Translations under genes and position numbers: made by a program | Notes under the pieces: generated by a model | Seen by the model: the letters and a program-made list of their open reading frames with translations, nothing else | What the model was told of the DNA's origin: nothing | Database searches by the model: none | Assembly: GCA_963798325.1 (NCBI GenBank) | Contig: CAWCSS010000009.1 | Coordinates: forward strand, 620,001-684,000 | Direction of reading: 5' to 3' | Source: Solirubrobacter sp963798325 | GTDB taxonomy: Bacteria > Actinomycetota > Thermoleophilia > Solirubrobacterales > Solirubrobacteraceae | Length of the DNA stretch: 64,000 nucleotides | Part shown: one piece after another, positions 33,383-44,690 of the stretch | How the letters are laid out: each line of letters begins with the position of its first letter | How positions within the stretch are numbered: the stretch's first letter is position 1

Positions 33383-35236
33383 GCGACTCCCTCTGCGACC
33401 GCGTCGCAATCGACGATCAGGGCGATCTGCCCGTCCGACAGCACCGCGGCCCCCGACAACGCGGACCCATCGGCGACTTCTGGGGGCAGCGGGCGCGTCA
33501 CGAGCTCGCGCTGCCCATCGAGTGCGGACACCGCGAATGCGACCCGCACACCGCCTCCGCGGAAGATCACCGCGAAGCCGGCGTTGACATCAAGGGACCC
33601 GCCGAAGCGCTCGGACCCGCAGATCAACGGCAGCACGCCGTCAGAGGACACCAGCATCCGCGCGCCGGCCACCGAGCGGACCGGGTGGTCGCTCAGGCGC
33701 ACGGTGCGCTCGATGCGGTCCAGCGGGATCGCCCACGCGCGCCCGTCGGCGTGCACCAGCAGCGCCGACATGATCGCCAACGTGAGCGGCAGGCGGATCT
33801 CCGCGGTGGTTCCGAGGCCGAGCTCCGAGTTCAGCGTCACCTCGCCGCCGATCAGGCGGATCGCGGTCCGCACGGAGCCGAGCCCGGAGTGCTCGCCGAG
33901 GTCGCCGTCGAGCCGCTCCGGGCGCGATGCCGCGCCCGTCGTCGCGCACGGAGATGATCACGTTGCCGCCGGCGTGGCGGGCGGCGATCTCCAGGCGCCC
34001 GCTCTCCGGCTTACCCGCGGCGGCGCGCTCGGCAGGCGTCTCGAGCCCGTGGTCGAGCGAGTTGCGAATCAGGTGCACGAGTGGGTCGCCGAGCGAGTCG
34101 ACGACGCTGCGGTCGAGCTCGGTGTCCTTGCCGACCAGCTCGAGCTCGACCTGCTTGCCGAGCTTGACGCCGAGGTCGCGGACCAGGCGCGGGAAGCGCA
34201 GCAGCACCGCCTCGACGGGGATCATCCGGACCTGCATGACCATCGCCTGGAGCTGATGCGACGTGCGGGTCAGCGCCTGCAGGGCCTGCGGCAGCCCGGG
34301 CACGACGGCCGCCGCCGCGAGGCTCTCGAGGTGCGTGCGGTGGAGCACCAGCTCGCCCATCGAGTGCATCAGCTGATCGAGGCGCTCGGCGTCGACCCGC
34401 ACCGTGGAAGATCCCCCGTGGCCGCGCGACGGAGCCTGACGGGAAGGCTCCGCCGCGCGCGCGGACGGGGTGTCCGGAGCCGAGTCCAGCGACTCCGGGC
34501 TGTCGACGGCGGCGTCGGGCACGGCTTCGGAGCACCTCGACGTCCTCGACCTCCGGGACGTGCCGGCCGCGTGCGTGAGCTCGGCGTCGGTGCGATCGCT
34601 GACCAGCCACGCCACCACCTCGGTCCCGCTGAAGCTCTCGAGGGCGTCCGGGTCGGGACGGCAGGCCAGCGTCTCGCCCAGTCCGGCCAGCTTCGAGAGC
34701 ACCATGTAGGCCCGGACGGACGGGATCGACGCGTCGTCGTCCAGCGTGGCCACCACCTGGACGACGCGCCGGCCCTGGGCCAACTCGCCGAGGTCGGCCG
34801 GCGGCTCGATCGCCGCCGGAGACGCCTGCTCGGGAACGTCGACCGGCGCCTCGTCGTCGCGCACCAGCGTGCGCAGCCGGGCGACCAGCGGATCGGGCTC
34901 GATCGCCTCCGCGCCGTCGGATTCGATCGCGTCGACCGCCGCCTCGAGCGCGTCCAGGCACTCCAGCAGCACGTCGATCGCGGCGCGTTCGAGCCCGCCG
35001 CGCCGCTGGCGCAGGAGCTCGAACACGTCCTCCATCTCATGGGTCAGCGCCGCCATGCCGGCGAAGCCCATCGTCGCGCTCATGCCCTTCAGCGAGTGCG
35101 CGATGCGAAAGATCTCGTCGACCGTCGCCTGGTCGTCCGGCGTCTCCTCGATGCGGACCACGGCGAGGTTGAGTTCCTGGAGGTGCTCGCGCCCTTCGGC
35201 CAGGAACATCGGGAGGTACTCAGCGGTCTCGTCCAC
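33379..35236 (-). CDS. cheA: Chemotaxis histidine kinase CheA with shortened ATP lid (frameshifted)
   Basis: ~619 aa. HPt domain: IFRIAHSLKGMSATMGFAGM with the phosphorylated His in AHSLKG. A dimerisation domain: RVDAERLDQLMHSMGELVLH. Kinase domain: LVHLIRNSLDHGLETPAERA (N box) and IISVRDDGRGIAPERLD (G1). After G1 only ~12 residues precede GLGSVRTAIRLIGGEVTLNS and GTTAEIRLPLTLAI, so the F box and much of the lid (usually ~50 aa) are absent. C-terminal CheW-like domain (RAWAIPLDRIERTVRL). A shift near 33920. Start is uncertain: GTG 35236 or ATG 35210. Confidence 0.85.
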
Positions 35237-35339
35237 CTCCCGGTGTTCGGACCCAATGCCGCACAACTTAAGGCAAACGTTTGGTCAAGCCTGCCAAGCG
35301 CAGGCCGACGCTGGGCCGGCTTCGTCCTCGGCTGGCGAC

Positions 35340-36391
35340 TCAGGCAGCGGTCAGCGGAAGGTAGATCGTGACGGTGGTGCCCGACCCCGGTTCGGACGGA
35401 CAGCTCGACGCGGCCGCCGCTCTGGTTGCACGATGCCGTGCACCGAGGACAGCCCGAGCCCGGTGTGGCCCTGCTTGGTGGTGAAGAACGGCTCGAACGC
35501 GCGCGCCCGCGTCGGCGCGTCCATCCCGGCGCCGGTGTCGGTGATCCGCAGCCGCGCGAAGCCGCCCACGTGCGCGGTCTCGGTCCGTAGCTCCCCGCCG
35601 TCGGGCATCGCGTCGGCGGCGTTGGCGCAGATGTCCAGCAGCACCCGCTCGAGCTGTCCCGGATCGACGTGCACGAGCGTCAGCGCCTCGGCGGGCGCGT
35701 CGACGAGCCTGACCTGCCTGCCGACGATCCGCCGGCGTGCCGGGAGGCTGTCGGCCACGATCTCGTCGAGGTCGACGACACGCGGCGCGAGCACCTGGCC
35801 GCGGCTGAAGGCCACCAGCTGCGTCGGTCAGCACGCCCGCGCGGCGGGCGGCGCCGGAGATCTGCTCGATGTCGCCGACGAGGCCGCCCGGCAGGTCCGG
35901 GTCGGCGAGCGTCAGGTCGGCGTAGCCGAGGATCGCGGTCAGCAGCGTGTTGAGGTCGTGCGCGATGCCGCCCGCGAGTTGCGCGACGAGCTCGAGGTGA
36001 CGGGTCTCCTCCAGCCGCAGCTCCAGCCGCCGGCGCAGCGACACGTCACGCCCGACGGACACGTAGCCGGTGATCTCGCCGGCGGCGTCGCGCAGCGGGC
36101 TCACGCTGGCCTCGACCTCGATCACGGCGCCGGAGCGGGTGCGCTGGCGAGCCATCATGAACAGGTGACCCTGCTCGTCGAGCTCGCGCACCATCCGCGC
36201 CCGCTCCGCGTCGTCGAGCTCGGTGCGCAGCAGCTGACGAACATCGCGCCCGATCGCCTCGGCGGAGCTCCAGCCGTAGATCAGCTCGGCTCCGCGGTTC
36301 CAGCCGGTGACGCGAAAATCGCTCCGGTCTCGATCACGGCCTCACGAACCAGGTCGAGCACGTCGCGAGTGGCCGCCTGCGAATTGGTCAA
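35340..36391 (-). CDS. PAS-domain sensor histidine kinase (frameshifted)
   Basis: ~350 aa. PAS: GWNRGAELIYGWSSAEAIGR, then RTRSGAVIEVEASVSPLRDA and ITGYVSVGRDVSLRRRL. HisKA: VAQLAGGIAHDLNTLLTAIL with phospho-acceptor His. HATPase: DICANAADAMPDGGEL (N box), ITDTGAGMDAPTRARAFEPF, GHTGLGLSSVHGIV. No transmembrane segment, so cytosolic. Starts TTG 36391 and is divergent from the next kinase with 17 bases between starts. Shifts at ~36325, ~35825 and ~35410. Ligand unknown. Confidence 0.8.
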
Positions 36392-36395
36392 CGTG

Positions 36396-36401
36396 TATAA
36401 G
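36396..36401 (+). promoter_or_regulatory. Possible shared -10 element for divergent kinase genes
   Basis: TATAAG eight bases before GTG 36409; the overlapping TTATAC reads as a -10 on the opposite strand, five bases before TTG 36391. In a ~73% GC region this AT patch between two divergent starts 17 bases apart stands out. Both transcripts would be nearly leaderless. Confidence 0.35.
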
Positions 36402-36408
36402 ACGTCGT

Positions 36409-37492
36409 GTGCCGGACGAACTGGATGCGCGGGACGCGCTTGCCAGGGCGGTCGCGGCGCGCCGGCTCGCGGCCGGCGTGGCGCACGATTTCAACAATGC
36501 CCTGACCAGCATCAGCGCCTATGCGCATCTTGCCCTCAGCCGGCTCGAGCCGCAGGATCCGGTGCACGCCGACATCCGCCAGATCGTGCGCGCGGTCGAG
36601 CACGCCGCGCGGCTGGTGACCGAGCTGCAGGCCTTCAGCCGCGGCCGCCAGGCGGAGCGGGCGACGGTCGACGTCAACCAGTGCGTGCGCGACGTGGGAC
36701 GGCTGCTGGCGGTCGTGCTGGGCGAGCAGATCGAGCTCGAGCTGCGCCTGGCGAACCGCCTCCCGAGCATCGAGGCCAACGTCGGCGCGGTCGAGCAGGC
36801 GATCATGCAGCTCGCGCTCAACGCCCGCGACGCGATGCCCGACGGCGGCCGCCTGACGATCGAGACCCGTGTCGCGTCGGCGCCGGGAGATCGTGCTCAG
36901 CTTCAGCGACATCGGGCGCGGGGATGGACGACGAGACGCGCCGCCGGGCGCTGGAGCCGTTCTTCACCACCAAGGCCGGTACGGATTCGGTCGGGCTCGG
37001 GCTCACCACCGTCAACGCGCTCGTCGAGCGTCTCGGCGGGCAGCTCGAGCTGAACTCCGCCCCGGCGGATGGGCACCATCGTGCGTGCGTTCCTGCCCGC
37101 CGCCGAGCTCCCGCGAGTCCGGTGTCCGGCCGCCGCGCACCCGGGCCGGGAACGGTGCTGATGGTCGAGGACGAGGAGACGCTGCGCGCCGTCGTGGACC
37201 GCATCCTGACCGACGAGGGCTACCGCGTGATCACCGCCGCCTCGGGCGAGGAGGCGATGGAGCTCTCCGACGCCGAACCGGGGCCGATCGATCTGCTGGT
37301 CAGCGACGTCGTGCTCGGCGGGATGACCGGGCCGGAGCTCGCCGCCCAGCTCAAGGCGCGCCGCCCGGGCTCAAGACGCTGCTGATGTCGGGCTATGCGG
37401 GCATGCCGATCGGGCCGGTGGACGACTTCCTGGCCAAGCCGTTCAGCCCGTTCGAGCTGGCGCGGCGGATCCGCCGCATCCTGCGCCCTTAG
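36409..37492 (+). CDS. Histidine kinase with C-terminal receiver domain (frameshifted)
   Basis: ~360 aa, GTG 36409 (VPDELDARDALARAVAARRL). No sensor domain: HisKA begins at once, LAAGVAHDFNNALTSISAYA, then LALNARDAMPDGGRLTIE (N box), FSDIGRGMDDETRRRALEPF and VGLGLTTVNALVERLGG. The receiver reads VLMVEDEETLRAVVDRILTD, LLVSDVVLGGMTGPELAAQL with the Asp, LLMSGYAG and DDFLAKPFSPFELARRI. Shifts at ~36895, ~37070 and ~37370. Absence of an input domain suggests control by a partner, perhaps the divergent PAS kinase. Confidence 0.8.
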
Positions 37493-39807
37493 CGCGCTCA
37501 TCCGCAGCGCCTCGTCGACGCGCCGGCGCAGCTCGTCGACGGTGTAGGGCTTGCGCAGCAGATCGACCTTGGCCTCGTCGAACCCGCGGCCCGGCGAGCC
37601 GGCTGTCGGTGTAGCCGGAGGAGTAGATGACGCTTCAGCTGCCGGCCAGCGCTCGACACGATGCTCGACCAGCTCAGGACCGTTCATGCCCGGCATCACG
37701 ACGTCGGTGATCAGCAGGTCGATGCGTCGCCCTCGCGCTCGAGCACCTCCAGCGCGGCGCGGCCGTCGGCGGCGTCGAGCACCCGCTTGCCGTCGGCCTC
37801 GAGCACGCGCCGCACGAGCTTGCGCAGCGCGGCCTCGTCCTCGACGATCAGCACCGTCGGGCGTGCCGGCTCGGGCCCGGCTCGCGCTCGGGCGCGCCGT
37901 CGGCAGCAGCGACCGTGACCTCGGTCCCCTCCCCCGGCGTCGCTGTCGACCGCGATCCGGCCGCCCGCCTGGTCGACGATGCCGTAGACCGTCGCCAGCC
38001 CGAGGCCGGTGCCCTTGCCCGGCGCCTTGGTGGTGAAGAACGGCTCGAAGACCCGCGCGCGCGTCGCCTCGTCCATCCCGGTGCCGGTGTCGCGACCTGA
38101 GCACGGCGTCGCCGCCGGCCGTCGCGACCGACGCCGTGACGGCAGGCGCGCCGCCGCGCGGCATCGCGTCGCGCGCGTTGATGACGAGGTTGACCAGCAC
38201 CTGCTCGAGCCGCCCGCGGATCGGCCTCGACAGCACGCTGCGCCCGCCGAGCTCGAGCGAAGCTCGATGTCCTCGTCGATCAGGCGCCGCAGCATCGGCT
38301 CAAGGCCGGCCACGAGCTCGCTGAGGTCGAGCAGCTCGCGGCGCGGCGCCTGGCGGCGCGCGAAGGAGAGCAGCTGCTCGGTCAGTCCCTGCGCGCGCTT
38401 GGCCGCGCGCTCGATCTCGCGCAGGTCGTCGCGATCCTCGGGTCCTGCAGGCGCGCGGCGAGCAGCCGCTGTAGCCCATGATCGCGGTCAGCATGTTGTT
38501 GAAGTCGTGAGCGACGCCGCCGGCGAGCTGGCCGACGGCCTGCATCTTCTGCGCGTGCAGCAGGTTGGCCTCGAGCTCGCGGCGTCTCGGTGACGTCGAC
38601 CATCAGCCCGCGCAGGCGCACTCGCCCCGCTCGTCGGCCGACCCGGACGTGGTCGCGCAGCCAGAGCGTCCGTCCGTCCGCGGTCCGTACCCGGTATTCG
38701 AGCTCATGCTCGCGGCCGTCCGCGACAGCTTCGGCCGCGCGGGCCAGGACGCTCTCGCGATCGGCCGAGTCGACGATGCCGCTCCAGAAGTCGTCTGGCT
38801 CGGTCCAGGTCTTCGTCGGGTAGCCGAGCAGGCTCTCGGCGCCGTCGCTGACGAACCCGTAGCGCCGGCGCGCCAGATCGTCGGATTCCCAGACGATCCC
38901 GACGACATCGCCGAGGATCTCGCGCAGCCGCGACTCCGCGGCCTGGCGTCGCTTCGTAGAGTGCCCCTGTCCGACCGCCAACCCGATGCGTTCGGCGAGC
39001 CGGCCGAGCAGGGCGCGTCCTCGTCGCCGAACTCCGGCGCCCCATCGCGGCCGGCGACGACCACGCCGATCGTCTCGCCGCGCAGGACGAGGGGACGCCG
39101 ATGAGCCGTCCGGGGCATCCTCGCGCCACCGCGGATCCACCAGTCTCGGCGGCGTCGTTGATAGACCGCGGCCCGTGGCCGCGATGCGCCCGCCACCCCG
39201 GACCCGACCCCACCTCACTGCCGATGATCGCTCCGGAAGGCCGAGCGCCGCCCGGACGCGAAGCGTCTCGCCGCCGGGTCGCGGATCGAGATGACCACGA
39301 CGCCGGCAGCGAGCGCCTCGCCGCCGCCGTCAGGACCGCGGGCAGCAGAACGTCGGGCGCGAGATTGCGCAGGGCTGCGTCCGAGACCGCCTGCAGGCTG
39401 CGTGGCGGAACGCTTCGGCCTCGGCTTCGAGCGTCCGGCGCTCCGTGACGTCGCGCACGATCGTGATCACGCGCAACCCGCCTCGGTGCGCAGCGCGCTC
39501 AGGCTGATCTCGACCGGGAACGCGGTCCCGTCGCGCGGCGATCCGAAGAGCGCGCGCTCGACCCCCATCGGCCGCGGGTGCGGGTCGGCGTGGTAGCCCT
39601 CGCGGCGATGGTGGTGGCCGCGCCGGAAGCGGTCTGGGACGAGCGAGTCGACGCGAGCGCCACCAGCGCTCCGGACGAGTAGCCGAAGAGTTGCTCGGCG
39701 CGCTGATTGGCGAGCAGGACGCTGCCGGCCTCGTCGACGACGAGGAGCCGCCGGGCGCGTCCAGCAGCGCCGCGAATCCACCTCGCCGAGATCGAGCGGG
39801 CGGTCAC
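37493..39807 (-). CDS. Hybrid sensor kinase, PAS-GAF-PAS-HisKA-HATPase-REC (heavily frameshifted)
   Basis: ~770 aa when joined. GTG 39807 overlaps the EAL gene's stop (GTGA). PAS1: LVVDEAGSVLLANQRAEQLF; GAF-like: VLTAAARALAAGVVVISIRD; PAS2: GFVSDGAESLLGYPTKTWTE and ELEYRVRTADGRTLWLRDHV. HisKA: VGQLAGGVAHDFNNMLTAIM. HATPase: GTGMDEATRARVFEPFFTTK, GTGLGLATVYGIVDQAGG. Receiver: TVLIVEDEAALRKLVRRVLE, IDLLITDVVMPGMNGPELVE, LLRKPYTVDELRRRVDEALR. At least eight shifts. No stop lies in the final frame near 37493, so the 3' end is approximate. Confidence 0.7.
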
Positions 39808-42573
39808 GGCCCGAATCCCGGATCGGCGAGGACTGGCCTCGGGCGGCCGACGTGGTAGCCCTGGGCGAAGTCGACCCCGAGCCGCCGAGGAGCTGGAGCG
39901 TCGGCTCGTCCTCGACGAACTCGGCGATCGTCGGCTTGTCCGAGTCCCCGCGCGATCTGCGACGATCGCCTCGACCGTCGAGCCGATCGGTGTGGCTGCC
40001 GGTCAGCTCCCGGATGAACTCGCCGTCGATCTTGACGAGTCGAACGGCAGGTGCTTGAGGTAGTAGAAGGAGCCGAAGCCCGAGCCGAAGTCGTCGAGCG
40101 CGAAGCGGCAGCCGAGGTCCGCGAGGCTCTGGGCCAGCGCGCGGGCGCGCTCGATGTTGACGATCGCGGCGGTCTCGGTGACCTCGAACGTCAGCCGCGT
40201 CGGATCGATCGGCGCGTTGCGCGACCTCGGACACGATGAAGTCGATCACCGTCGCGTCGGTGATCGAGCCGCCGGAGAGGTTGACCTCGAGGTCGAGGTC
40301 GATGCCCGCCGCCTGGCGCTCGGCGAGCAGCTGCACGGCCTGGCCGATCACCCAGCAGTCGATCGCCTGGATCTGGCCGAAGCGCTCGGCGATATCCAGG
40401 AACTCGCCGGGCGCGATCAGCTCGCCGTCGGCGTCGCGCATCCGCAGGAGGAGCTCGGAGCTCGCGACGCCGGCCGGAGGCGATGTCGACGATCGGCTGC
40501 TCGAAGAGCTCGAAGCGGTCGTCTGAGCAGCGCGTCGCGGATCCGCTCGGACCAGTCGATGCGGGCGCGCAGCCGATCGGTCAGCGCGCCGCCGTCGCCG
40601 GCGATCGACATGCGGTCGCGGCCGCCCTCCTTGGCGTCGTAGAGCGCGATGTCGGCGTCGGACGAGGATCTCCTCGGCGGTGAGCGCTCGTCCCGGCCGA
40701 TCAGCCGCACGCCGATCGAGGCCGTGGCGCGGACGACCCGGCTGCCCGACGGGCACGCGGACGCAGTCGCGCACGCGCCTCCAGCAGCGCATGCGGCGAC
40801 GATGTTGGCCTCCTCGCGGCCGCTCTGGGGCAGGATCACCCCGAACTCGTCGCCGCCGAGCCGGCCAGCGATGTCGGTGTCGCGGCAGCGCGTCCGCAGC
40901 GTCTCGGCCGAGCGCGACCAGCAGCTCGTCGCCGACGGCGTGGCCGAACGTGTCGTTGACGAACTTGAAGTTGTCGAGGTCGATCGCCAGCACGGCGCCG
41001 CCGGACTGCCGTAGCGGCGGCAATAGGCCAGCACCCAGTCGAGCTCTTCGGTGAAGCGCCGGCGGTTGAAGAGGCCGGTCAGCGGGTCGTGGTCGGCCAG
41101 GTACTGCAGCTGGCCCTCGTAGCGCTTGCGGTCGGTGATGTCCTGGACCTGCAGACGACCGTCGGCGCGCTCCGCCGAGCGGCGCCGCGCGCGTCTGGAC
41201 CCAGACCGAATGTCCGTCGGCGCGCAGGAACCGGCGCTCGCCGCGGGCGTGCTCGCCCGGGTGGTAGAGCTCGGGCAGGCTGCCGCCGAGCAGCTGCTCG
41301 CGGCCGGTGATCGCCGCACAGCGCGGGGTTGGCCTCGGTGATGATCCCGCTCGCCGTCGACGAGCGCCATCCCGATCGGCGCGTTGTCGAAGGCGGCGGT
41401 GAAGCGCGCGCGCGCGTCGGACGCGGTCGCGTAAGGCGGGCGTTGACGAGCGCCTGGCCGGCGCGCTCGGCGAGCTGCTGCATCAACCGCAGCGTCGGCG
41501 CGGTCCGGTTCGGGGCGGTGTCGCGCGAGAGCAGGAAGACGATGCCCCAGACATCGCCGCGTGAGCGCAGCGGCAGCACGGTCTGCCAGTGCGCGCCGAG
41601 GTGCGCGGCGAGCTCGGCCTCGAGCGCGTTGGCCGCCGCCGCGCGGCGTCCTGCTCGCTGACGTGCCGGTGCAAGTGCGTGTGGCCGGCCAGCAGGGATG
41701 TGCAGGTCGCGCTCGCCGCGGCGGTCGGTGCCTCGAGGCGCGCGTCGCGTACGCTGCAGCTCGGCGTCGCCGCCCGCCGCCGCGCGGATGCGCAGATGCC
41801 CGCCGGGCTCCAGCGAGGAGATGATGCAGACGTCGGCGAGCTCCGGGACGAACGCCGCGACCGCGCGGGCGACCGTGGCCTCGACGTCGAGCGACTCGGC
41901 CAGCGACTTGCGAGGCGCGCTCGAGCAGGTGGGCGTCATGCTCCTCCCGCTCGCGCGCCGCGGCGACGAGGTGCGCGGCGCTGACGTCGCTGACGATCGT
42001 CGTCGCGACCGACGATCGCGCCGCCGGCATCGCGCAGCGGCAGCGCGTTGATCAGCAGCCGGAGCTCGCCCTCGAGGCGCTCGTCGTGGATCGGCTCGCC
42101 GTTGAGCACGCGCGCCTGCAGCTCCTCGTCGCCGATCACGTCGCCGAGCGGTGCGCCCGAGCGCGGTCGCGCGCGTCCAGCCCAGCAGCCGCTCGGCCGC
42201 CGGGTTGAGCTCGATCACCTGCCCCGCGCGGTCGCTGGTGATCACCGCGTCGGTGGCGAACACGCGCACGGCCAGGTCGGCGTTGAGCATGAGCGGTCAC
42301 GCCCGCGGGCGAGCTCCCGCGCGCGGCAGCCGAGCAGGCCTGGCTCGGCGGGGCGATCGTCAGGCCGACCGAAGGTCGAGCCGTGGCACGCGCGCCTCGG
42401 TCTCGACCTCCGCCGTCGGTTCGGGCGCGAGCCGCGGCGTCACCCGCAGGGCGCTGGTCCCCAGGATGTCCGCCGGCGGCGAAGCCGAACAGCCGCTCGG
42501 CCGCCGCTGACCACGTACGGACCACACCGTTCGCGTCGATCGCATATGTGATCGCGTCGGCCGAAGGATCCAT
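39804..42573 (-). CDS. Cyclic-di-GMP signalling protein, PAS-PAS-GAF-PAS-GGDEF-EAL (heavily frameshifted)
   Basis: ~920 aa when joined; ATG 42573 is a likely start (MDPSADAITYAIDANGVVRT). PAS2: AVITSDRAGQVIELNPAAER; GAF: VARAVAAFVPELADVCIISS; PAS3: FTAAFDNAPIGMALVDGE. GGDEF: YLADHDPLTGLFNRRRFTEE, LAIDLDNFKFVNDTFGHAVG and RLGGDEFGVILP (intact GGDEF). EAL: SSELLLRMRDADGELIAPGE (E-L-L-L-R in place of EALLR), WVIGQAVQLL and LDLEVNLSGGSITD. Intact cyclase motif; phosphodiesterase activity is plausible but the EAL metal ligands cannot all be checked across shifts. Confidence 0.75.
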
Positions 42574-42725
42574 TTCGGCGGCCGCCGCGGGGCCTATCCA
42601 TCCGGCGCTCGGGATGTCCTCTCCTCGCCGTACTGCGCAGTCGGTCGCTACTCGGTTCGCTGCCCAGTAGCACGTTGAGTCGAACCTCACCAGGCCTCTA
42701 AACCTCCCCCGCCTCGCCAAAGCTC

Positions 42726-43905
42726 CTATCGGGTCGCAGCGGCCGGATCGCGGGCGTGATCAGGGTCGCGATCGCCAGCGTGACCATCACCGCGGTCAGC
42801 GCGTGCAGCACCGTGTCGCTGTTCGCCGAGGAAGCCGATCAGCGGCGGGCCGGCGAGGAACGCGCAGTAGCCGATCGAGGAGATCACGCTCACCCGGGCG
42901 GCGGCCTGCGCGGGTCGTCGGCGCCGGCGCTCATGCCGACCGGGAAGCCGAGCGACGCGCCGAGGCCCCAGAGCACGCGCCCGCGAACGCGAGCGGCCGG
43001 CTGCCGGCGAAGACGAACAGCGACGAGCCCGGCGAGGGCGACCACGGGCATGCGCCCGCACGACGCGGACCCGCCCGTACCGGTCGAGCAGCCCGGGCCC
43101 GAACCAGCGGCCGGTGGTCATCGCGGCCAGGAACGCGGCGAAGGCGAGCGTGCCGACGCGCGGCCGACGCGCCGTAGCCGTCGATCGATCGCGACGCCGA
43201 TCCAGTCGTTGCCGGTGCCCTCGGCGAAGGCGAAGGCGAGCACGAACACGCCGACCAGCAGCGTGCGCGGCTCCGTCCAGGCGCGCGCAGGGCGACGCTC
43301 GGCCGGCCGCGTCGCGGCGGCTCGGCTGGCGTCGTCGTCGGGCAGGAACGCGCGGGCACCGCAGCGGCACGGCGACGCCGACCGCACGCCGACCACGGTC
43401 AGGTGCACGGCCACCGGGACGTGCAGCGCGACCATCGCCGCCCGAGCAGCGCGCCGGCGACCGTGCCGATGCTGAACCCGGCGTGGAAGCGCGACATGAT
43501 CGAGCGGCCGAGGCGCTGCTCGACGAGCGCGCCCTGGACGTTCATCGCCACGTCCCAGGCGCCGATGGCGAAGCCGGAGACGAACAGGCCGACCACCAGC
43601 GGCACGACGCCCGCGAGGTAGCCGAGCGCCGACGTCGACGAGGCCGACGGCCGAGCAGGACCGCCATCGCCGCGACCGTCCGGCGGGAGCCGAAGCGGGT
43701 GACGATCGGGCCGGACGAGCGGCAGCGCGATCACCGAGCCGACGGCGATCGCGAGCAGCACCAGCCCGAGCTGCGGCGCGGGTCAGGCTCCAGCCGGTCC
43801 GGACCTGCGGGATCCGCGAGGCCCAGCTCGCGAACGCGAACCCGTTGACCGCGAACGCGATGTAGGTCGCTCTGGTGGCGGCCCGCAGGGGTCAGATCCG
43901 TCCAC
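42726..43905 (-). CDS. MFS transporter (frameshifted)
   Basis: ~390 aa when joined. TYIAFAVNGFAFASWASRIP is the first helix, then LLAIAVGSVIALPLVR, YLAGVVPLVVGLFVSGFAIG, MNVQGALVEQRLGRSIMSRF, FHAGFSIGTVAGALLG, TLLVGVFVLAFAFAEGTGND, GTLAFAAFLAAMTTGRWFG and ISSIGYCAFLAGPPLIGFLG. Resembles the YbjJ/fucose-permease-like group. Six or more shifts. Start GTG 43905 overlaps the 3' end of the transglycosylase gene. Substrate unknown. Confidence 0.75.
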
Positions 43906-44690
43906 GACGTCCTTGGCCTGGCCGTCCGGGTCCGGTGATGCGCGGGTGCCGTTGGCGGTGCGCACGTAGACCTGCCACGCGTAGTAGGTGCGGAAGGCCC
44001 GCTCGTCGCTTGCTTCATGCGGGCGGCGAAGCGCTTGACGGCGCGTACGTAGGCGTTCGAGTGGTTGTAGGCGTAGAGCGGTCGCCGCGATGGGCGTTCA
44101 GATACCGCGCCGCCGCCAAGATCGCGTCCTCGGGATCGTCGATGTCGCCGTCGCCGTAGGCCGCCCAGGTGCGGGCAGGAACTGCATCGGCCCGCGCGCA
44201 CCCGCCTCGCTGGCGCTGCGCACCCGCCCGAACGCGGACTCCACGAGGTTGATCGCGGCGAGCGTCGACCAGTCGATCCCGAAGCGCCTCCCCGCCTCGG
44301 CCGTAGATACGCGCCGCAGGTCGACGCGCCGGCGCGGCCGCGGCCACCTTGACCCGCGGCGGCCTTCCGCGCGGGATCGCATCGATGTCGCGCGCGCGCG
44401 AGCATCGTGTCGCGCGCCTCGCCCCTGACGTCGCCGGGCAGGGCGGCGAGCGTGTCGTCGCCGAGCGTCGCGCCGCTCGGCCATCAGCCGCAGGATCCGC
44501 TGGTGGTGCAGCGCGAGCAGCGTGACGTCCGCGGGCACGGGGCCCTGCCGTCCCAGCCGATCGCCTGCAGCGCGTGCGTCGTGTCGGTCAACGCGGCCGC
44601 GAGCTTGGCCGGCTCGCGCGGCAGCGCCGCATCCGGCAGCCGGCGGGCCTGCGCCGCCACGGCCAGGATGAGTCCGATGAGCCCCCGCAC
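43892..44690 (-). CDS. Lytic transglycosylase (SLT domain) (frameshifted)
   Basis: ~265 aa. N-terminal helical part from GTG 44690 (VRGLIGLILAVAAQARRLPD), then LLALHHQRILRLMAERR. SLT core: FGIDWSTLAAINLVESAFGR with the catalytic Glu in NLVESAFG, SASEAGARGPMQFLPATWAA, DIDDPEDAILAAARYLNAHR and LYAYNHSNAYVRAVKRFAAR. It would cleave peptidoglycan glycan strands. Shifts at ~44540, ~44450, ~44330, ~44190 and ~44010. The N-terminus is only weakly signal-like. End placed at a TGA near 43892. Confidence 0.72.

Noticed and set aside
32834..35371. 845-codon plus-strand open frame across cheC and cheA
   Set aside because: Antisense to clear chemotaxis genes; low-complexity translation without motifs.
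34746..37385. Long plus-strand frame joining sequence opposite CheA and the PAS kinase to the receiver of the next kinase
   Set aside because: Only the last part (receiver motifs) is real and belongs to the kinase starting at 36409; the rest is antisense.
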